64,000 nt of DNA, taken from contig CAMBLM010000003.1 of NCBI GenBank assembly GCA_945868475.1, positions 162,123 through 226,122 of the forward strand, read 5' to 3'. The notes under the pieces are model-generated. The model did no database searches. It was not told the DNA's origin and saw nothing but the letters and a program-made list of their open reading frames with translations. Source of the stretch: an uncultured Ruminococcus sp. (GTDB taxonomy: Bacteria > Bacillota > Clostridia > Oscillospirales > Ruminococcaceae). Shown here one piece after another: positions 51,018-61,969 of the stretch. Position 1 is the first letter of the stretch; the number at the start of each line of letters is the position of its first letter. The position numbers and the translations under genes are program-made.

Positions 51018-52247
51018 ATGGCTAAGGAAATTAAAAAGGTTGTTCTGGCTTACTCGGGCGGACTTGATACTTCTATCATCATTCCGTGGTTAAAGGAAAA
51101 CTACAATAACTGCGAAGTTATCGCTGTTTCGGGCAACGTTGGCCAGGGAACCGAGCTTGACGGACTTGAAGAAAAGGCTATTAAGACAGGCGCTTCCAAG
51201 CTTTACATTGAAGACCTTACAGAAGAATTCATCACTGATTATGTATATCCTACCGTTCAGGCAGGCGCTATCTACGAGGGCAAGTATATGCTCGGCACTT
51301 CCTTTGCACGTCCTATCATTGCAAAGAGAATTGCAGAGATCGCTATCAAGGAAGGCGCTGATGCTATCTGCCACGGCTGCACAGGCAAGGGCAACGATCA
51401 GGTTCGTTTCGAGCTTGCTATCAAGGCATTCGCTCCCGAGATGCAGATCATCGCTCCTTGGAGGATCTGGGACATCAAGAGCCGTGACGAAGAGATCGAT
51501 TATGCAGAGGCTCACAACATTCCTCTTAAAATAAACAGAGAAACAAACTACTCCAAGGACAAGAACATCTGGCATCTTTCCCACGAAGGTCTTGACCTTG
51601 AAGATCCTGCAAATGAGCCGCAGTACGAAAAGCCGGGCTTCCTTGAAATGGGCGTTTCTCCTCTTCAGGCACCCGACAAGCCGACTTATGTTACTATCCA
51701 CTTTGAAAAGGGTATCCCTACAGCTGTTGACGGCAAGACAATGAACGGCACAGAGCTTGTAACTGCTCTTAACAAGCTTGGCGGCGAGAACGGCATCGGT
51801 CTTGTAGACCTTGTTGAGAACCGTCTTGTTGGCATGAAGTCCAGAGGTGTATACGAAACACCGGGCGGAGCTATTCTTTACCACGCTCACGATGTTCTTG
51901 AAACCATCACACTTGACAAGGCTACACAGCGTATGAAGCAGAAGCTTGCTATCGACTTTGCAGACCTCGTTTACAACGGTCAGTGGTTCACACCTGTTCG
52001 TGAAGCTCTTTCCGCTTTCGTTACAAAGACACAGGAAACTGTTACGGGTGATGTTAAGCTCAAGCTTTACAAGGGCAACATCATCAACGCAGGCGTTACA
52101 TCTCCTTACACTCTTTATGATGAAGAAGTTGCAACATTCGATGAAGACCACGTTTACAATCAGGCTGATTCCGCAGGCTTCATCAACCTCTTCGGTCTTC
52201 CTATCAAGGTCAAGGCTATGCTCGACAAGAAGAGAAATAACAAGTAA
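51018..52247 (+). CDS. argG: argininosuccinate synthase
   Basis: 409 residues. Joins citrulline and aspartate using ATP, the seventh arginine step. The PP-loop is [11 protein letters not shown] (about residues 9-19), and the [15 protein letters not shown] block binds substrates. The ATG at 51018 lies 8 bp after GGAGG. A terminator follows, so it is its own unit. Confidence 0.97.
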   Translation: MAKEIKKVVLAYSGGLDTSIIIPWLKENYNNCEVIAVSGNVGQGTELDGLEEKAIKTGASKLYIEDLTEEFITDYVYPTVQAGAIYEGKYMLGTSFARPIIAKRIAEIAIKEGADAICHGCTGKGNDQVRFELAIKAFAPEMQIIAPWRIWDIKSRDEEIDYAEAHNIPLKINRETNYSKDKNIWHLSHEGLDLEDPANEPQYEKPGFLEMGVSPLQAPDKPTYVTIHFEKGIPTAVDGKTMNGTELVTALNKLGGENGIGLVDLVENRLVGMKSRGVYETPGGAILYHAHDVLETITLDKATQRMKQKLAIDFADLVYNGQWFTPVREALSAFVTKTQETVTGDVKLKLYKGNIINAGVTSPYTLYDEEVATFDEDHVYNQADSAGFINLFGLPIKVKAMLDKKRNNK

Positions 52248-52266
52248 GTCTATTTTAAAAAAAATA

Positions 52267-52299
52267 TAAGGGCGGACAGCTATCCGCCCTTGTGTTGTT
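52267..52299 (+). terminator. argG terminator
   Basis: AAGGGCGGA (52267-52275) and TCCGCCCTT (52282-52290), then a GT-rich tail ending TTT. Same palindrome core as at 31748. Confidence 0.7.
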
Positions 52300-52456
52300 T
52301 CTGCGAAAACGTATATTTTACATTGATTTGCGGAAAATACGATTGAACAGGTTGAACAGTCAGGGACAACACCGCACGGCACTTGCTTTTTCGGGTTTTG
52401 TGCGGTATTGCCTCGGATATCGGAAGACGGCTTTGACCGATAAGGAGATATTATTG

Positions 52457-53002
52457 GTGAAGATGAAAAAGATACTGACAGGGATAGTTTTTGCGGCTGT
52501 GATGGTGCTTGCGGCTTGTTCCGGCGGCGACACGCAGATGAGTGAAGAGGACGCTGCGCTTCGGCAGGAGCTTATTGGCGTTTGGTTTTACCCCGATTCG
52601 GCTGTATATGATGAAGACGGTGATCTGACCTCTTTTTCGACATATCAGTTCACGGACAGCGTATTGAAGCGTCATGATGTTGAGAACGAGCGGATAACGT
52701 CCTATTTGCTTGATAAATACACGATAAAAGACGGAAAATTCGTTGTTCAGACTGACGGGCAGAAGCAGTATGCACTGATAAATATTGAAGAGATCGATGG
52801 AAAAGATCATCTTTTCTGGGATATTGATACGAAAACTATGGAATTCACCAGGATGACGGATGAAGAGATCGAAGAATACGGTATTCCGTCCGATAAAACT
52901 CTTGACAGCGAAGCTGAGCTTCTTGGCATTGAAACAACGAAGTCGGATAACACGGTTGAAACAGAAGCGGCAGCGGAAACTTCGGCTGCTTCGGAAGAAT
53001 AA
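52457..53002 (+). CDS. lipoprotein of unknown function inside the arg cluster
   Basis: About 181 residues. Signal ends VLAACSGG with lipobox LAAC. The mature domain (ELIGVWFYPDSAVYDEDGDL, YQFTDSVLKRHDVENERITSY) is lipocalin-like in strand pattern, and the tail is Glu/Ala/Ser-rich. GTG 52457 was chosen for the distance to AAGGAG; ATG 52463 is possible. Why it lies before argH is unclear. Confidence 0.7.
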   Translation: MKMKKILTGIVFAAVMVLAACSGGDTQMSEEDAALRQELIGVWFYPDSAVYDEDGDLTSFSTYQFTDSVLKRHDVENERITSYLLDKYTIKDGKFVVQTDGQKQYALINIEEIDGKDHLFWDIDTKTMEFTRMTDEEIEEYGIPSDKTLDSEAELLGIETTKSDNTVETEAAAETSAASEE

Positions 53003-53028
53003 ATAAAAGGATAAGGAGCTTCATAATT

Positions 53029-54405
53029 ATGAACAGCAAAATGTGGGCGGGACGTTCCTCCAAAGAGGTCGATTCACGCGTTAATGATTTCAATTCATCG
53101 ATAAAATTCGATTCGAGAATGTACAGACAGGACATAAAGGGTTCAATGGCACACGCTGAGATGCTCGGCGACTGCGGCATCATTGAAAAGTCCGAGAGCG
53201 AAAAGATAATCGAGGGACTTAAAGGCATACTTGCGGATATTGATGATGGCAAGCTGCTTTTTGACCCGAATGCGGAAGATATCCACATGTTTGTTGAGTC
53301 CGAGCTTACAAAGCGTCTTGGCGACACGGGCAAGCGTCTTCACACGGCGCGAAGCAGAAACGATCAGGTCGCACTTGACATCAGAATGTATCTCAAAGAT
53401 GAAGTCAACGAGATAGTTCCGATGATAAGGGAGCTTATCGGTGTTCTCTGCGACATTGCGGAGAAGAATCTGGACACTATTATGCCGGGCTACACACATT
53501 TGCAGAGGGCGCAGCCGATAACTTTTGCACATCATATTATGGCTTATGCGCAGATGCTTATCCGTGATATCGGCAGATTTGAGGATACATACAAGCGTAT
53601 GGACAGAATGCCGCTCGGAAGCGGTGCGCTTGCGACGACGACTTATCCGATAAACAGAAAGCAGGTCTGCGAACTGCTCGGATTTGAGGATATAACGATG
53701 AACTCTTTGGACGGCGTTTCGGACAGAGATTTCTGCGTTGAGATGTGTTCGGCGATATCTATACTGATGATGCACCTTTCACGTTTCTCCGAGGAGATAA
53801 TTCTCTGGAGTTCGTGGGAATTCAAGTTCATTGAGCTTGATGATGCTTACGCTACGGGTTCATCGATAATGCCGCAGAAAAAGAATCCGGATGTTACGGA
53901 GCTTATCCGTGGCAAGACGGGCAGAGTTTACGGTGATCTCAACACGCTTCTCGTTATGTTAAAGGGAACTCCGCTTGCATACAACAAGGATATGCAGGAG
54001 GACAAGGAAGCCATTTTCGATGCTATCGACACGGTAAAGCTTTGCCTTACGACATTTATCCCGATGCTTTCAACGATGGAGCTTTACAAGGAAAATATGA
54101 GAAATGCGGCGGCAAGAGGTTTCATCAATGCGACCGACTGTGCGGATTATCTTGTTAAAAAGGGACTTCCGTTCAGAGATGCATACAAGATCACGGGAAC
54201 GCTCGTTGCTTACTGCATAAAGAATCAGACGGTGCTTGAAAATCTTTCGATAGAAGAGTTCCGTGAGCTTTCGCCTGTATTTGATGATGACGTTTACGAG
54301 GCTATAAAGCTTGAAACCTGTGTAAATATGAGAAAGGCTGACGGAGGTCCTGCTCCCGAGGCTGTTAAGAAGCAGATAGAATTTGCAAGAAAATATACGA
54401 AATAA
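53029..54405 (+). CDS. argH: argininosuccinate lyase
   Basis: 458 residues. Splits argininosuccinate into arginine and fumarate, the last step. The family signature GSSIMPQKKNPD (S/G-S-x2-M-P-x-K-x-N) is intact, and the N-terminal region MWAGRSSKEVD and HTARSRNDQVALDIR hold substrate residues. AAGGAGC precedes the ATG. Confidence 0.97.
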   Translation: MNSKMWAGRSSKEVDSRVNDFNSSIKFDSRMYRQDIKGSMAHAEMLGDCGIIEKSESEKIIEGLKGILADIDDGKLLFDPNAEDIHMFVESELTKRLGDTGKRLHTARSRNDQVALDIRMYLKDEVNEIVPMIRELIGVLCDIAEKNLDTIMPGYTHLQRAQPITFAHHIMAYAQMLIRDIGRFEDTYKRMDRMPLGSGALATTTYPINRKQVCELLGFEDITMNSLDGVSDRDFCVEMCSAISILMMHLSRFSEEIILWSSWEFKFIELDDAYATGSSIMPQKKNPDVTELIRGKTGRVYGDLNTLLVMLKGTPLAYNKDMQEDKEAIFDAIDTVKLCLTTFIPMLSTMELYKENMRNAAARGFINATDCADYLVKKGLPFRDAYKITGTLVAYCIKNQTVLENLSIEEFRELSPVFDDDVYEAIKLETCVNMRKADGGPAPEAVKKQIEFARKYTK

Positions 54406-54439
54406 GGTCGGCGTTTTTACGCACGAGAGGGAGAAAGTT

Positions 54440-55386
54440 ATGGCATACAAGGTTTTTATCGATGGTCAGGAGGGTACAACGGGACTTCGCATCGTTGAGA
54501 GATTGAAAGACAGAAAAGACATTGAGCTTATCACTATAGATGAGGAGCTACGCAAGGACACGGCTGAGAGAAAGCGTCTTATAAACGAATCGGACTACAC
54601 ATTTTTATGTCTGCCCGATGCTGCGGCTATTGAATCGGCAGAGCTTTGCGACAATCCGCACACGAAGATACTTGACGCTTCAACTGCGCACAGAACTGCA
54701 CCGGGTTGGGACTACGGACTTCCCGAGCTTTCGGCTGAACACCGTGCGAAGATCGCGGCTTCAAAGAGAGTTGCAGTTCCCGGCTGTTATGCGAGCGGAT
54801 TCAATGCGCTTTGTTATCCTATGGTGAAGAACGGCTTTATTGCGCCGTATCACACTGTTACCTGTCACGCGGTTTCGGGTTACAGCGGTGCGGGAAAGAA
54901 AGCAATTGCTGTTTATGAGAGCGAAAACAAGCCTGACGAGTTCAATTCGCCGAGATTTTACTCGCTCGGCAAGCAGCACAAGCACATCAAGGAAATGATG
55001 GCGATATCGGGACTTTCCTATCCTCCGATATTCAGCCCCATCGTTGATGATTACTACAACGGAATGGTCGTTGCAGTGCCGTTCTTTCTCAGAGCAATGC
55101 CTAAAAAGACGAGTGCGGAGGCTGTTCATGCGATGCTTTCCGAGCATTATGAGGGTCAGAACTTCGTAAAGGTGATGCCGCTCATGGGTGAGGGCGTTCT
55201 CGAGAACGGTTTCCTTGCCGCAAACACTATGAAAGACACGAACATGATGCAGATATTCGTTTTCGGCAATGATGACCACATCATGCTTTGCTCGCGCTTT
55301 GACAATCTCGGCAAGGGTGCATCGGGTGCGGCTGTTCAGTGCATGAACATTATGATGGGGATTGACGAGACCTACGGTCTCGTTTA

Positions 55387-55387
<1 letters not shown>
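54440..55387 (+). CDS. argC: N-acetyl-gamma-glutamyl-phosphate reductase
   Basis: 315 residues, the short ArgC2-type form. Reduces N-acetylglutamyl phosphate with NADPH. The catalytic cysteine lies in VPGCYASGFNAL, and TGYSGAG-like VSGYSGAGKKA follows. DGQEGTTGLRI is the nucleotide loop. ATG 54440 was chosen after AGAGGGAGAAAG; an upstream ATG at 54383 would overlap argH. The stop is directly next to an inserted repeat element. Confidence 0.95.
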
Positions 55388-55862
<475 letters not shown>

Positions 55863-55879
55863 GAGCAGGAGGTTTGTTT

Positions 55880-57112
55880 ATGGATACATTTAAGATAATT
55901 GACGGCGGTGTTTGCTCCGCTAAGGGATTCAAGGCAAGCGGTTTATACTGCGGAATCAAGGAGAACCCTGCCAAGAAGAATGATATTGCGCTTATCGTTT
56001 CCGATGTTATGTGCAATGCGGCAGGTGTTTACACTTCAAACAAGGTAAAGGGTGCGCCTGTTATCGTTACTAAGAAAAATCTTGCGGCTTCGGGCGGAAA
56101 GGCTAAGGCTGTTATCGTCAACTCGAAGAATGCGAACACCTGCAATGCTGACGGTGAGGAAAAGGCTGATGCGATGTGCAGACTTGTTTCCGATGCTTTG
56201 GGCATAAAGCAGGAAGAGGTGATCGTTGCTTCGACGGGTGTTATCGGACAGATACTTCCGCTTGAACCAATTGAAAAGGCTGTTCCTCAGCTCGTTGAGA
56301 AGCTTGCTTATGACGGAAACGTTGAGGCTGCTACTGCTATCATGACGACTGACACGGTGAAAAAGGAATACGCTGTTGAATTTGAGATCGGCGGTAAGGT
56401 TTGTCATCTCGGCGGTATGGCTAAGGGCAGCGGAATGATCCACCCGAACATGGCTACTACGCTTAATTTCATTACTACTGACTGTGCGGTTTCCGCTCCG
56501 ATGCTTCAGAAAGCACTTTCCGAGATAGTTAAAATTACATACAACTGTCTTTCCGTTGACGGAGATCAGTCCACAAATGATACTTGTATGCTCATCTCGA
56601 ACGGACTTGCCGAAAATCCCGAGATAAATGCTGAGGGTGCTGATTTTGACACATTCAAGGCTGCACTTTATCAGGTAATGGCAAACCTGACGAGAATGCT
56701 TGCCAAGGACGGCGAGGGTGCTACAAAGCTTCTTACCTGCATTTGTTCTTCTGCGCCCGATCTTGACACGGCTATAATCGTTGCGAAGAGTGTTATCCGC
56801 TCGCCGCTTTTCAAGTGTGCGATGTTCGGTGCTGACGCTAACTGGGGACGTGTTCTCTGCGCTATCGGTTATGCTGAGGCTGAATTTGACATCAACAAGG
56901 TAGATGTTGATCTTGGCTCAAAGGCAGGAAGAATTGCTGTTTGCCGCAATGGTGCAGGCGTTGATTTTTCCGAGGACGAGGCAAAGAAGATACTCACCGA
57001 GGACGAAATTGAGATATACATTGAGCTTAATCAGGGTGAAGCCAAGGCTACGGCTTGGGGCTGTGACCTTACTTATGATTATGTCAAGATCAACGGCGAT
57101 TATCGCTCATAA
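55880..57112 (+). CDS. argJ: glutamate N-acetyltransferase / amino-acid acetyltransferase
   Basis: 410 residues. Bifunctional ArgJ moves the acetyl group from acetylornithine to glutamate and can use acetyl-CoA. The self-cleavage site is present as GMAKGSGMIHPNMATTL, with the nucleophilic threonine after MA (A-T). The C-terminus GCDLTYDYVKINGDYRS is standard. ATG 55880 has AGGAGG 7 bp upstream. It allows acetyl recycling, so argE is not needed. Confidence 0.96.
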   Translation: MDTFKIIDGGVCSAKGFKASGLYCGIKENPAKKNDIALIVSDVMCNAAGVYTSNKVKGAPVIVTKKNLAASGGKAKAVIVNSKNANTCNADGEEKADAMCRLVSDALGIKQEEVIVASTGVIGQILPLEPIEKAVPQLVEKLAYDGNVEAATAIMTTDTVKKEYAVEFEIGGKVCHLGGMAKGSGMIHPNMATTLNFITTDCAVSAPMLQKALSEIVKITYNCLSVDGDQSTNDTCMLISNGLAENPEINAEGADFDTFKAALYQVMANLTRMLAKDGEGATKLLTCICSSAPDLDTAIIVAKSVIRSPLFKCAMFGADANWGRVLCAIGYAEAEFDINKVDVDLGSKAGRIAVCRNGAGVDFSEDEAKKILTEDEIEIYIELNQGEAKATAWGCDLTYDYVKINGDYRS

Positions 57113-57141
57113 TTGTATATAACAATAGTATTTATACAATT
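57111..57141. promoter_or_regulatory. AT-rich palindrome between argJ and argB
   Basis: AATTGTATA (57111-57119) and TATACAATT (57133-57141) are perfect inverted copies, starting in the argJ stop codon. Possible operator or mRNA hairpin. Confidence 0.4.
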
Positions 57142-57170
57142 AGTATAGAATGAATTGAGGAAGAAGAGAA

Positions 57171-58031
57171 ATGGAAAACATATCTAATCTGGTACGGTCG
57201 AAGGTACTTATTGACGCGCTCCCGTACATACAGAAATACTACGGCAAGATAGTTGTTGTAAAATACGGCGGAAACGCTATGACGAACGAAGAACTCAAAG
57301 ACGCTGTTATGAGCGACATTGTACTGCTTTCGCTCATTGGCGTAAAGGTAGTTCTTGTTCACGGCGGCGGACCTGAAATAAACGATATGCTCAGGAGAGT
57401 TGGCATTGAGAGCAAGTTCGTGAACGGACTTCGCTACACCGATGCGGCTACGGTCGATATTGTTAAGATGGTGCTTGCAGGAAAGGTGAACAAGGAGCTT
57501 GTTTCACATCTTACGCTCCACAAGGGAAATGCGCTCGGAATGTGCGGAATTGACGGCAATATGATAACTGCGCACAAGATAGAGAGCAAGGATGATCTCG
57601 GTTTTGTCGGCGAGATAGTCAATGTGAACACTAAGCCTATTCTTGATGCCATTGAGAATGGATACATTCCCGTTATTTCTACGGTCGCTTGCGATGAGCA
57701 GGGTCAGACATACAACATCAATGCTGACACTGCGGCTTCGAGGATCGCAGCTGAGCTTGGTGCGGAAAACCTTATCCTTATGACGGATATTGTCGGACTT
57801 CTCAAAGACAAGGACGATGCTTCGACGCTCATTCCGACCGTACACGTCAGTGATGTACCGTTTATGAAGCGTCAGGGCATTATTTCGGGCGGTATGATAC
57901 CGAAGATAGATTGCTGTGTTGAGGCTGTACGTAGAGGCGTTTCCAAGACATGTATCATTGACGGACGCGTTCCTCACTCGATACTCGTTGAGCTTCTTTC
58001 CAGTCAGGGTATTGGCACTCAGTTTGTATAA
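57171..58031 (+). CDS. argB: acetylglutamate kinase
   Basis: 286 residues. Phosphorylates N-acetylglutamate, the second step. Glycine-rich loops VVKYGGNAM and VLVHGGGPEIN, and TDIVGLLKD and GGMIPKIDCC near the C-terminus, match the amino-acid-kinase fold. The N-terminal helix MENISNLVRSKVLIDALPYI is of the length seen in arginine-inhibited ArgB forms, so feedback inhibition is plausible. GAGGAAG lies upstream. Confidence 0.96.
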   Translation: MENISNLVRSKVLIDALPYIQKYYGKIVVVKYGGNAMTNEELKDAVMSDIVLLSLIGVKVVLVHGGGPEINDMLRRVGIESKFVNGLRYTDAATVDIVKMVLAGKVNKELVSHLTLHKGNALGMCGIDGNMITAHKIESKDDLGFVGEIVNVNTKPILDAIENGYIPVISTVACDEQGQTYNINADTAASRIAAELGAENLILMTDIVGLLKDKDDASTLIPTVHVSDVPFMKRQGIISGGMIPKIDCCVEAVRRGVSKTCIIDGRVPHSILVELLSSQGIGTQFV

Positions 58032-58086
58032 TGACGTGTAGTTTAAAATGACATAATAAATACATATAGTATAATAGGTGACAGGT

Positions 58087-59514
58087 ATGAATTTGCTTAA
58101 ATTATTTCTTATTATAGCGTTTATTTCTGTAATGGCGGTGCTTGATGTTAAGCGAAAGCTTCCGCTGTTCGGTCGGCTTGGCGGCGTTATTGAAATTGCG
58201 CTTCTGCCGCACTGCTGTCTGTTGGTTTACCTTGTTATAAAGCTTATGGACTTTACAGGTGCGGCGGCGGTCTGGGCAAGTGTTCTGTGCGGAGGTTTTC
58301 TGCTTGTCCGCATAGTTGTAATGTCGATAAAGCCGCACAACCGCAAGCTTCGTGTCAAGACTCGCGTAAAGGCGCTTTACGGCGGAAAAGTTCTGATAGG
58401 GTATTCTGCTTGGTCGGTGCTTTTGCAGACGGTATTTTATATTGTGATGGGCGTGAACGGCTTTTTCGGCTTGCCTAGGGGGCTTGTCATTGCCGACACG
58501 GTGACGGCTGTTCTGCTTGTGCTTGGCTTTGCGATGAACGGAATAATAAGGGTGCTTGTACTTTGCTACAGGCTCAACATCATAAAGCGGATCGTGGTTT
58601 TTCTGCTTCTGCCGATACCTGTTGTCAACATTTTTGTACTCAGATATATGTACAAAATTGCCGATGAGGAGTACGCTTTTGAGGACACGAGGGCGGAATG
58701 TGATGAGCAGAGGGCGGAGTCGCAGGTCTGCTGTACGAAATATCCTTTACTGCTTGTTCACGGGATAGGTTTCCGTGACAGACGGTATTTCAACTACTGG
58801 GGAAGAATACCCAAGGAGCTGAAGCGGAACGGTGCGACAGTTTACTACGGTATGCAGGACGGCTGTATCACTGTTGAAACGGCAGGAGAGCAGATAAAGA
58901 AGCGCATACTTGAAGTGATAGATGAAACGGGCTGTGAAAAGGTGAACATAATCGCTCATTCAAAGGGTGGACTTGATGCGAGATACGTTATTTCCACGCT
59001 TGGAATGGAGGACTATGTTGCAAGTCTGACGACTGTGGGAACTCCGCACAGGGGTTCACAGGTGGCGGACGAGGCACAGAAGCTTTCCGACAGCTTATAC
59101 CGCAAGGTAGCGGCTTATATGGACAGGAGCTTTCGCAAGCTTGGAGATGAAAGCCCCGATTTTTACAATGCCTGTCACGAATTCACATCGGAATATGCGG
59201 AGAAATTCAACCGTGAGAACCCCGACTCGTGCAAGGTCTACTATCAGAGCTATGCTTCCGTTATGAGCGGAATGTTCAGCTTTGGGATACTTGCGTTTAC
59301 ATATCTTATCCTGCGAAAATACGGAAAAAATGACGGACTTGTGACGGTTGAATCTGCCAAGTGGGGGAATTTCAGAAAGGTTTATGAGCCTGTTTATCAC
59401 AGAGGTATTTCGCACGGGGACACGATCGATCTTATGCGTGAGGATTTCAACGGTTTTGACCCGAGAGAGGCTTACGTTGAGATAGTTTCCGACTTAAAGG
59501 AAAAAGGATTTTAA
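58087..59514 (+). CDS. membrane-anchored lipase-like alpha/beta hydrolase
   Basis: About 475 residues. Five or six N-terminal membrane segments (to about residue 195) are followed by a lipase domain: oxyanion loop LLVHGIGFRDRRYFNYWG, nucleophile elbow IIAHSKGGLDARY, and VGTPHRGS, all as in Bacillus and Staphylococcus lipases (AHSxG). A C-terminal His in YHRGISHGDTID may complete the triad. This fusion of a membrane domain and lipase is uncommon to my knowledge. It interrupts the arg genes between argB and argD. Confidence 0.82.
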   Translation: MNLLKLFLIIAFISVMAVLDVKRKLPLFGRLGGVIEIALLPHCCLLVYLVIKLMDFTGAAAVWASVLCGGFLLVRIVVMSIKPHNRKLRVKTRVKALYGGKVLIGYSAWSVLLQTVFYIVMGVNGFFGLPRGLVIADTVTAVLLVLGFAMNGIIRVLVLCYRLNIIKRIVVFLLLPIPVVNIFVLRYMYKIADEEYAFEDTRAECDEQRAESQVCCTKYPLLLVHGIGFRDRRYFNYWGRIPKELKRNGATVYYGMQDGCITVETAGEQIKKRILEVIDETGCEKVNIIAHSKGGLDARYVISTLGMEDYVASLTTVGTPHRGSQVADEAQKLSDSLYRKVAAYMDRSFRKLGDESPDFYNACHEFTSEYAEKFNRENPDSCKVYYQSYASVMSGMFSFGILAFTYLILRKYGKNDGLVTVESAKWGNFRKVYEPVYHRGISHGDTIDLMREDFNGFDPREAYVEIVSDLKEKGF

Positions 59515-59578
59515 CAAATTAAGATTTTTGTTGCAATTTGTTTTAAATTCTGTTATAATGTCCCTAAAGGTGATATAA

Positions 59579-60037
59579 ATGGGTTGGATAAACATATTCG
59601 GGCTTGTTTTTATGGTCATCATAATGATCCCGAACGTTGTTTTTGCTTTAAAATGCAGGGACGGGTTTGAAAACAGGCAGAAAAACAAGATTATTGAGGT
59701 GCTTGAACAGGTCGGGCGGTACGGGTGTTTTGCTTTTATGGTGATAAACATACCGGGGACCCGGTTCGGCTTCCGGTCGGACGAGGCTTTCGCGCTATAT
59801 CTTATCGTTGATGCTGTGCTTATTATCGCATACTGTGTGATTTGGGCGGTTTGCTTCAGAAAAAACGGTGTTTTCCGTGCTTTAAGCTTATCTGTAATAC
59901 CATCGGTGATATTTCTTTTCAGCGGAATAATGAGCAGGTCTGTACTTCTGATGATATCGGCGATCGTTTTTGCGCCGTGCCATATACTTATTTCTTATAA
60001 AAATGCCAAAACAGATCAAGGAGTTGATATAAAGTGA
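59579..60037 (+). CDS. small membrane protein of unknown function
   Basis: 152 residues with about four membrane helices (near 5-25, 50-65, 70-92, 100-140). No family recognised. The stop overlaps the argD start by 4 bp (GTGA), so it is translationally coupled to argD. Confidence 0.65.
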   Translation: MGWINIFGLVFMVIIMIPNVVFALKCRDGFENRQKNKIIEVLEQVGRYGCFAFMVINIPGTRFGFRSDEAFALYLIVDAVLIIAYCVIWAVCFRKNGVFRALSLSVIPSVIFLFSGIMSRSVLLMISAIVFAPCHILISYKNAKTDQGVDIK

Positions 60038-61203
60038 CAACTATAGAAAAATTCAATGAACACGTTATGCCGACCTACAAGAGGTATGATGTTGTACTCG
60101 AAAAGGGAAGCGGAAGAACCGCTGTTGACGAGGACGGCAAGGAATACATAGATTTCGGCAGCGGAATAGGCACTAACTCGCTCGGCTACTGCGATGAAGA
60201 ATGGGCGGACGCTGTTTGTGCGCAGGCTCGTTCGATCCAGCACACATCGAACTATTTTTACACAAAGGTTCAGGCTGATTTTGCGGCAAAGCTCAGTGAA
60301 GTGACGGGTTATGACAAGATGTTCTTCGGCAACTCGGGTGCTGAGGCTAACGAATGTGCTATAAAAATCGCGAGAAAGTATTCCTTTGACAAATACGGCA
60401 AGGACGCAAAGCGTTGGAACATCATCACGCTTGTGAACAGCTTCCACGGAAGAACGCTGACTACTCTTTCGGCTACGGGTCAGGAGGTTTTCCACAACTA
60501 TTTCTTCCCGTTCACGGAGGGTTTCATCAACGTTGAGGCTAACAACATTGCTGATCTTCGCGCAAAGGCTGATGACAGTGTATGTGCGATAATGTTTGAA
60601 TTCGTTCAGGGCGAGGGCGGAGTTAATTCGCTCGACAAGGCTTTTGTGGACGAGATATTCAGAATTTGCGCTGAAAAAGACATTCTTGCGATAGCTGACG
60701 AGGTTCAGACGGGTGCAGGCAGAACGGGAACGTTCCTTGCTTCCGAGCAGTTCGGAGTAAAGCCTGACATCACGACGCTCGCAAAGGGTGTTGCAGGCGG
60801 TGTTCCTGTGGGAATTTGTCTTGCCGGAAAGAAATGCTCCGATGTACTGACGGGAGGAACGCACGGTTCGACCTTCGGAGGAAATCCTCTTGCCTGTGCA
60901 GGCGGACTTACTGTTGTAAACAAGGTCGGAAGTGAAGAATTCCTTAAAGAAGTCCGCGAAAAGAGCGCATATATGCGTGAAAAGATCGCTGCTATGCCTT
61001 TGGTCGAGGGCGTTAGCGGACTTGGACTTATGATAGGCATAACGATAAAGGACAAAACTGCGGCAGAGGCTGCAAAGGAATGTCTTGCGGACGGCTTATT
61101 CGTACTCACGGCGAAGGACAAGATAAGACTTCTTCCTCCGCTCAACATTACATATAATGAGATCGACAAGGGTCTTGACATACTTGGGAGAGTGCTTGAA
61201 TGA
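60034..61203 (+). CDS. argD: acetylornithine aminotransferase
   Basis: 389 residues. A PLP class III aminotransferase making N-acetylornithine. The PLP lysine lies in TTLAKGVAGGVPVG, preceded by ADEVQTGAGRTG. NSGAEANECAIKIAR is the PLP-phosphate site. The N-terminus is normal. GTG start after AAGGAG. Confidence 0.96.
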   Translation: MTTIEKFNEHVMPTYKRYDVVLEKGSGRTAVDEDGKEYIDFGSGIGTNSLGYCDEEWADAVCAQARSIQHTSNYFYTKVQADFAAKLSEVTGYDKMFFGNSGAEANECAIKIARKYSFDKYGKDAKRWNIITLVNSFHGRTLTTLSATGQEVFHNYFFPFTEGFINVEANNIADLRAKADDSVCAIMFEFVQGEGGVNSLDKAFVDEIFRICAEKDILAIADEVQTGAGRTGTFLASEQFGVKPDITTLAKGVAGGVPVGICLAGKKCSDVLTGGTHGSTFGGNPLACAGGLTVVNKVGSEEFLKEVREKSAYMREKIAAMPLVEGVSGLGLMIGITIKDKTAAEAAKECLADGLFVLTAKDKIRLLPPLNITYNEIDKGLDILGRVLE

Positions 61204-61946
61204 TCTACTATGAAAAATACGGAAACGAATTCAATCCTGTTGTGATACTTCTTCACGACAGTGAATCTGTCTACTGCTTTTCAAAGGAATGTGATTATCT
61301 TTCCAGAAATTACTGCGCGATAGTTCCGCATCTTCCCGGATACGGACGAAATCCCGAGAAGATGTTCTCGGCAGAGAGCGCGCTTGAACAGATAGCGGAG
61401 CTTGCGGCTTCATTCGGCAAGCCTGTGACGCTTGTTGGTGCATCGCTCGGTGCGGAGCTGGCGTTTCATCTTATATGCAGAAACACGGAACTTTTCAACG
61501 GCTGCATAATGATAAGTCCTTGGCTCGAAAAGGACATTAACGGCATTGAAAAGGCACTTGCGCAGCTCAACGAGAGGGAAAAGTTCATCAAGAACAAGTT
61601 CCTTTCGGGAATAAGCGGTCTGACGATGGGGCTGAGCAAGGATGAACTCAGGGATTACAACGAATTCTGCAAGAATGTCAGCATGAATTCGCTCGTTGCG
61701 GCGGTTGACAACGGCATTTCCTACGAAAAATATCCCGAATACAAGGAGCTGAAGATGCCTTTGCTGGCACTTTGCGGTCTTAATGAATCGATGGAGATAC
61801 GAAACAGCGTAAGACGTCTTTCAAAGGACAATCCGAACTGCAGCTACGATATGTGGGACGGAGTTTCGCGGAAGCTTCCCGTAAAGGCGGCTGCGCGCTT
61901 ATCCAAGGTGATAGAAGAATTCATTGACAAGGCTTATGCAAAATAA
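61200..61946 (+). CDS. alpha/beta hydrolase
   Basis: 248 residues. VVILLHDSESVYCFSKECDY is the first strand-oxyanion region. The nucleophile lies in LVGASLGAELAF (G-x-S-x-G, S97 or so), and an acid in ALCGLNESMEI. The expected His near the C-terminus is not obvious (DGVSRKLPVKAA), so activity is uncertain. ATGA overlap with argD makes coupling likely. Substrate unknown; an argE-like deacylase role cannot be inferred. Confidence 0.75.
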   Translation: MIYYEKYGNEFNPVVILLHDSESVYCFSKECDYLSRNYCAIVPHLPGYGRNPEKMFSAESALEQIAELAASFGKPVTLVGASLGAELAFHLICRNTELFNGCIMISPWLEKDINGIEKALAQLNEREKFIKNKFLSGISGLTMGLSKDELRDYNEFCKNVSMNSLVAAVDNGISYEKYPEYKELKMPLLALCGLNESMEIRNSVRRLSKDNPNCSYDMWDGVSRKLPVKAAARLSKVIEEFIDKAYAK

Positions 61947-61969
61947 TATATATGAAAGGACGATATAAA

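Noticed and set aside
51090..52382. 430-codon open frame antisense to argG
   Set aside because: It mirrors the codon pattern of argG, has no ribosome site and no family similarity. The same applies to the 291-codon frame antisense to serS at 11785-12660.
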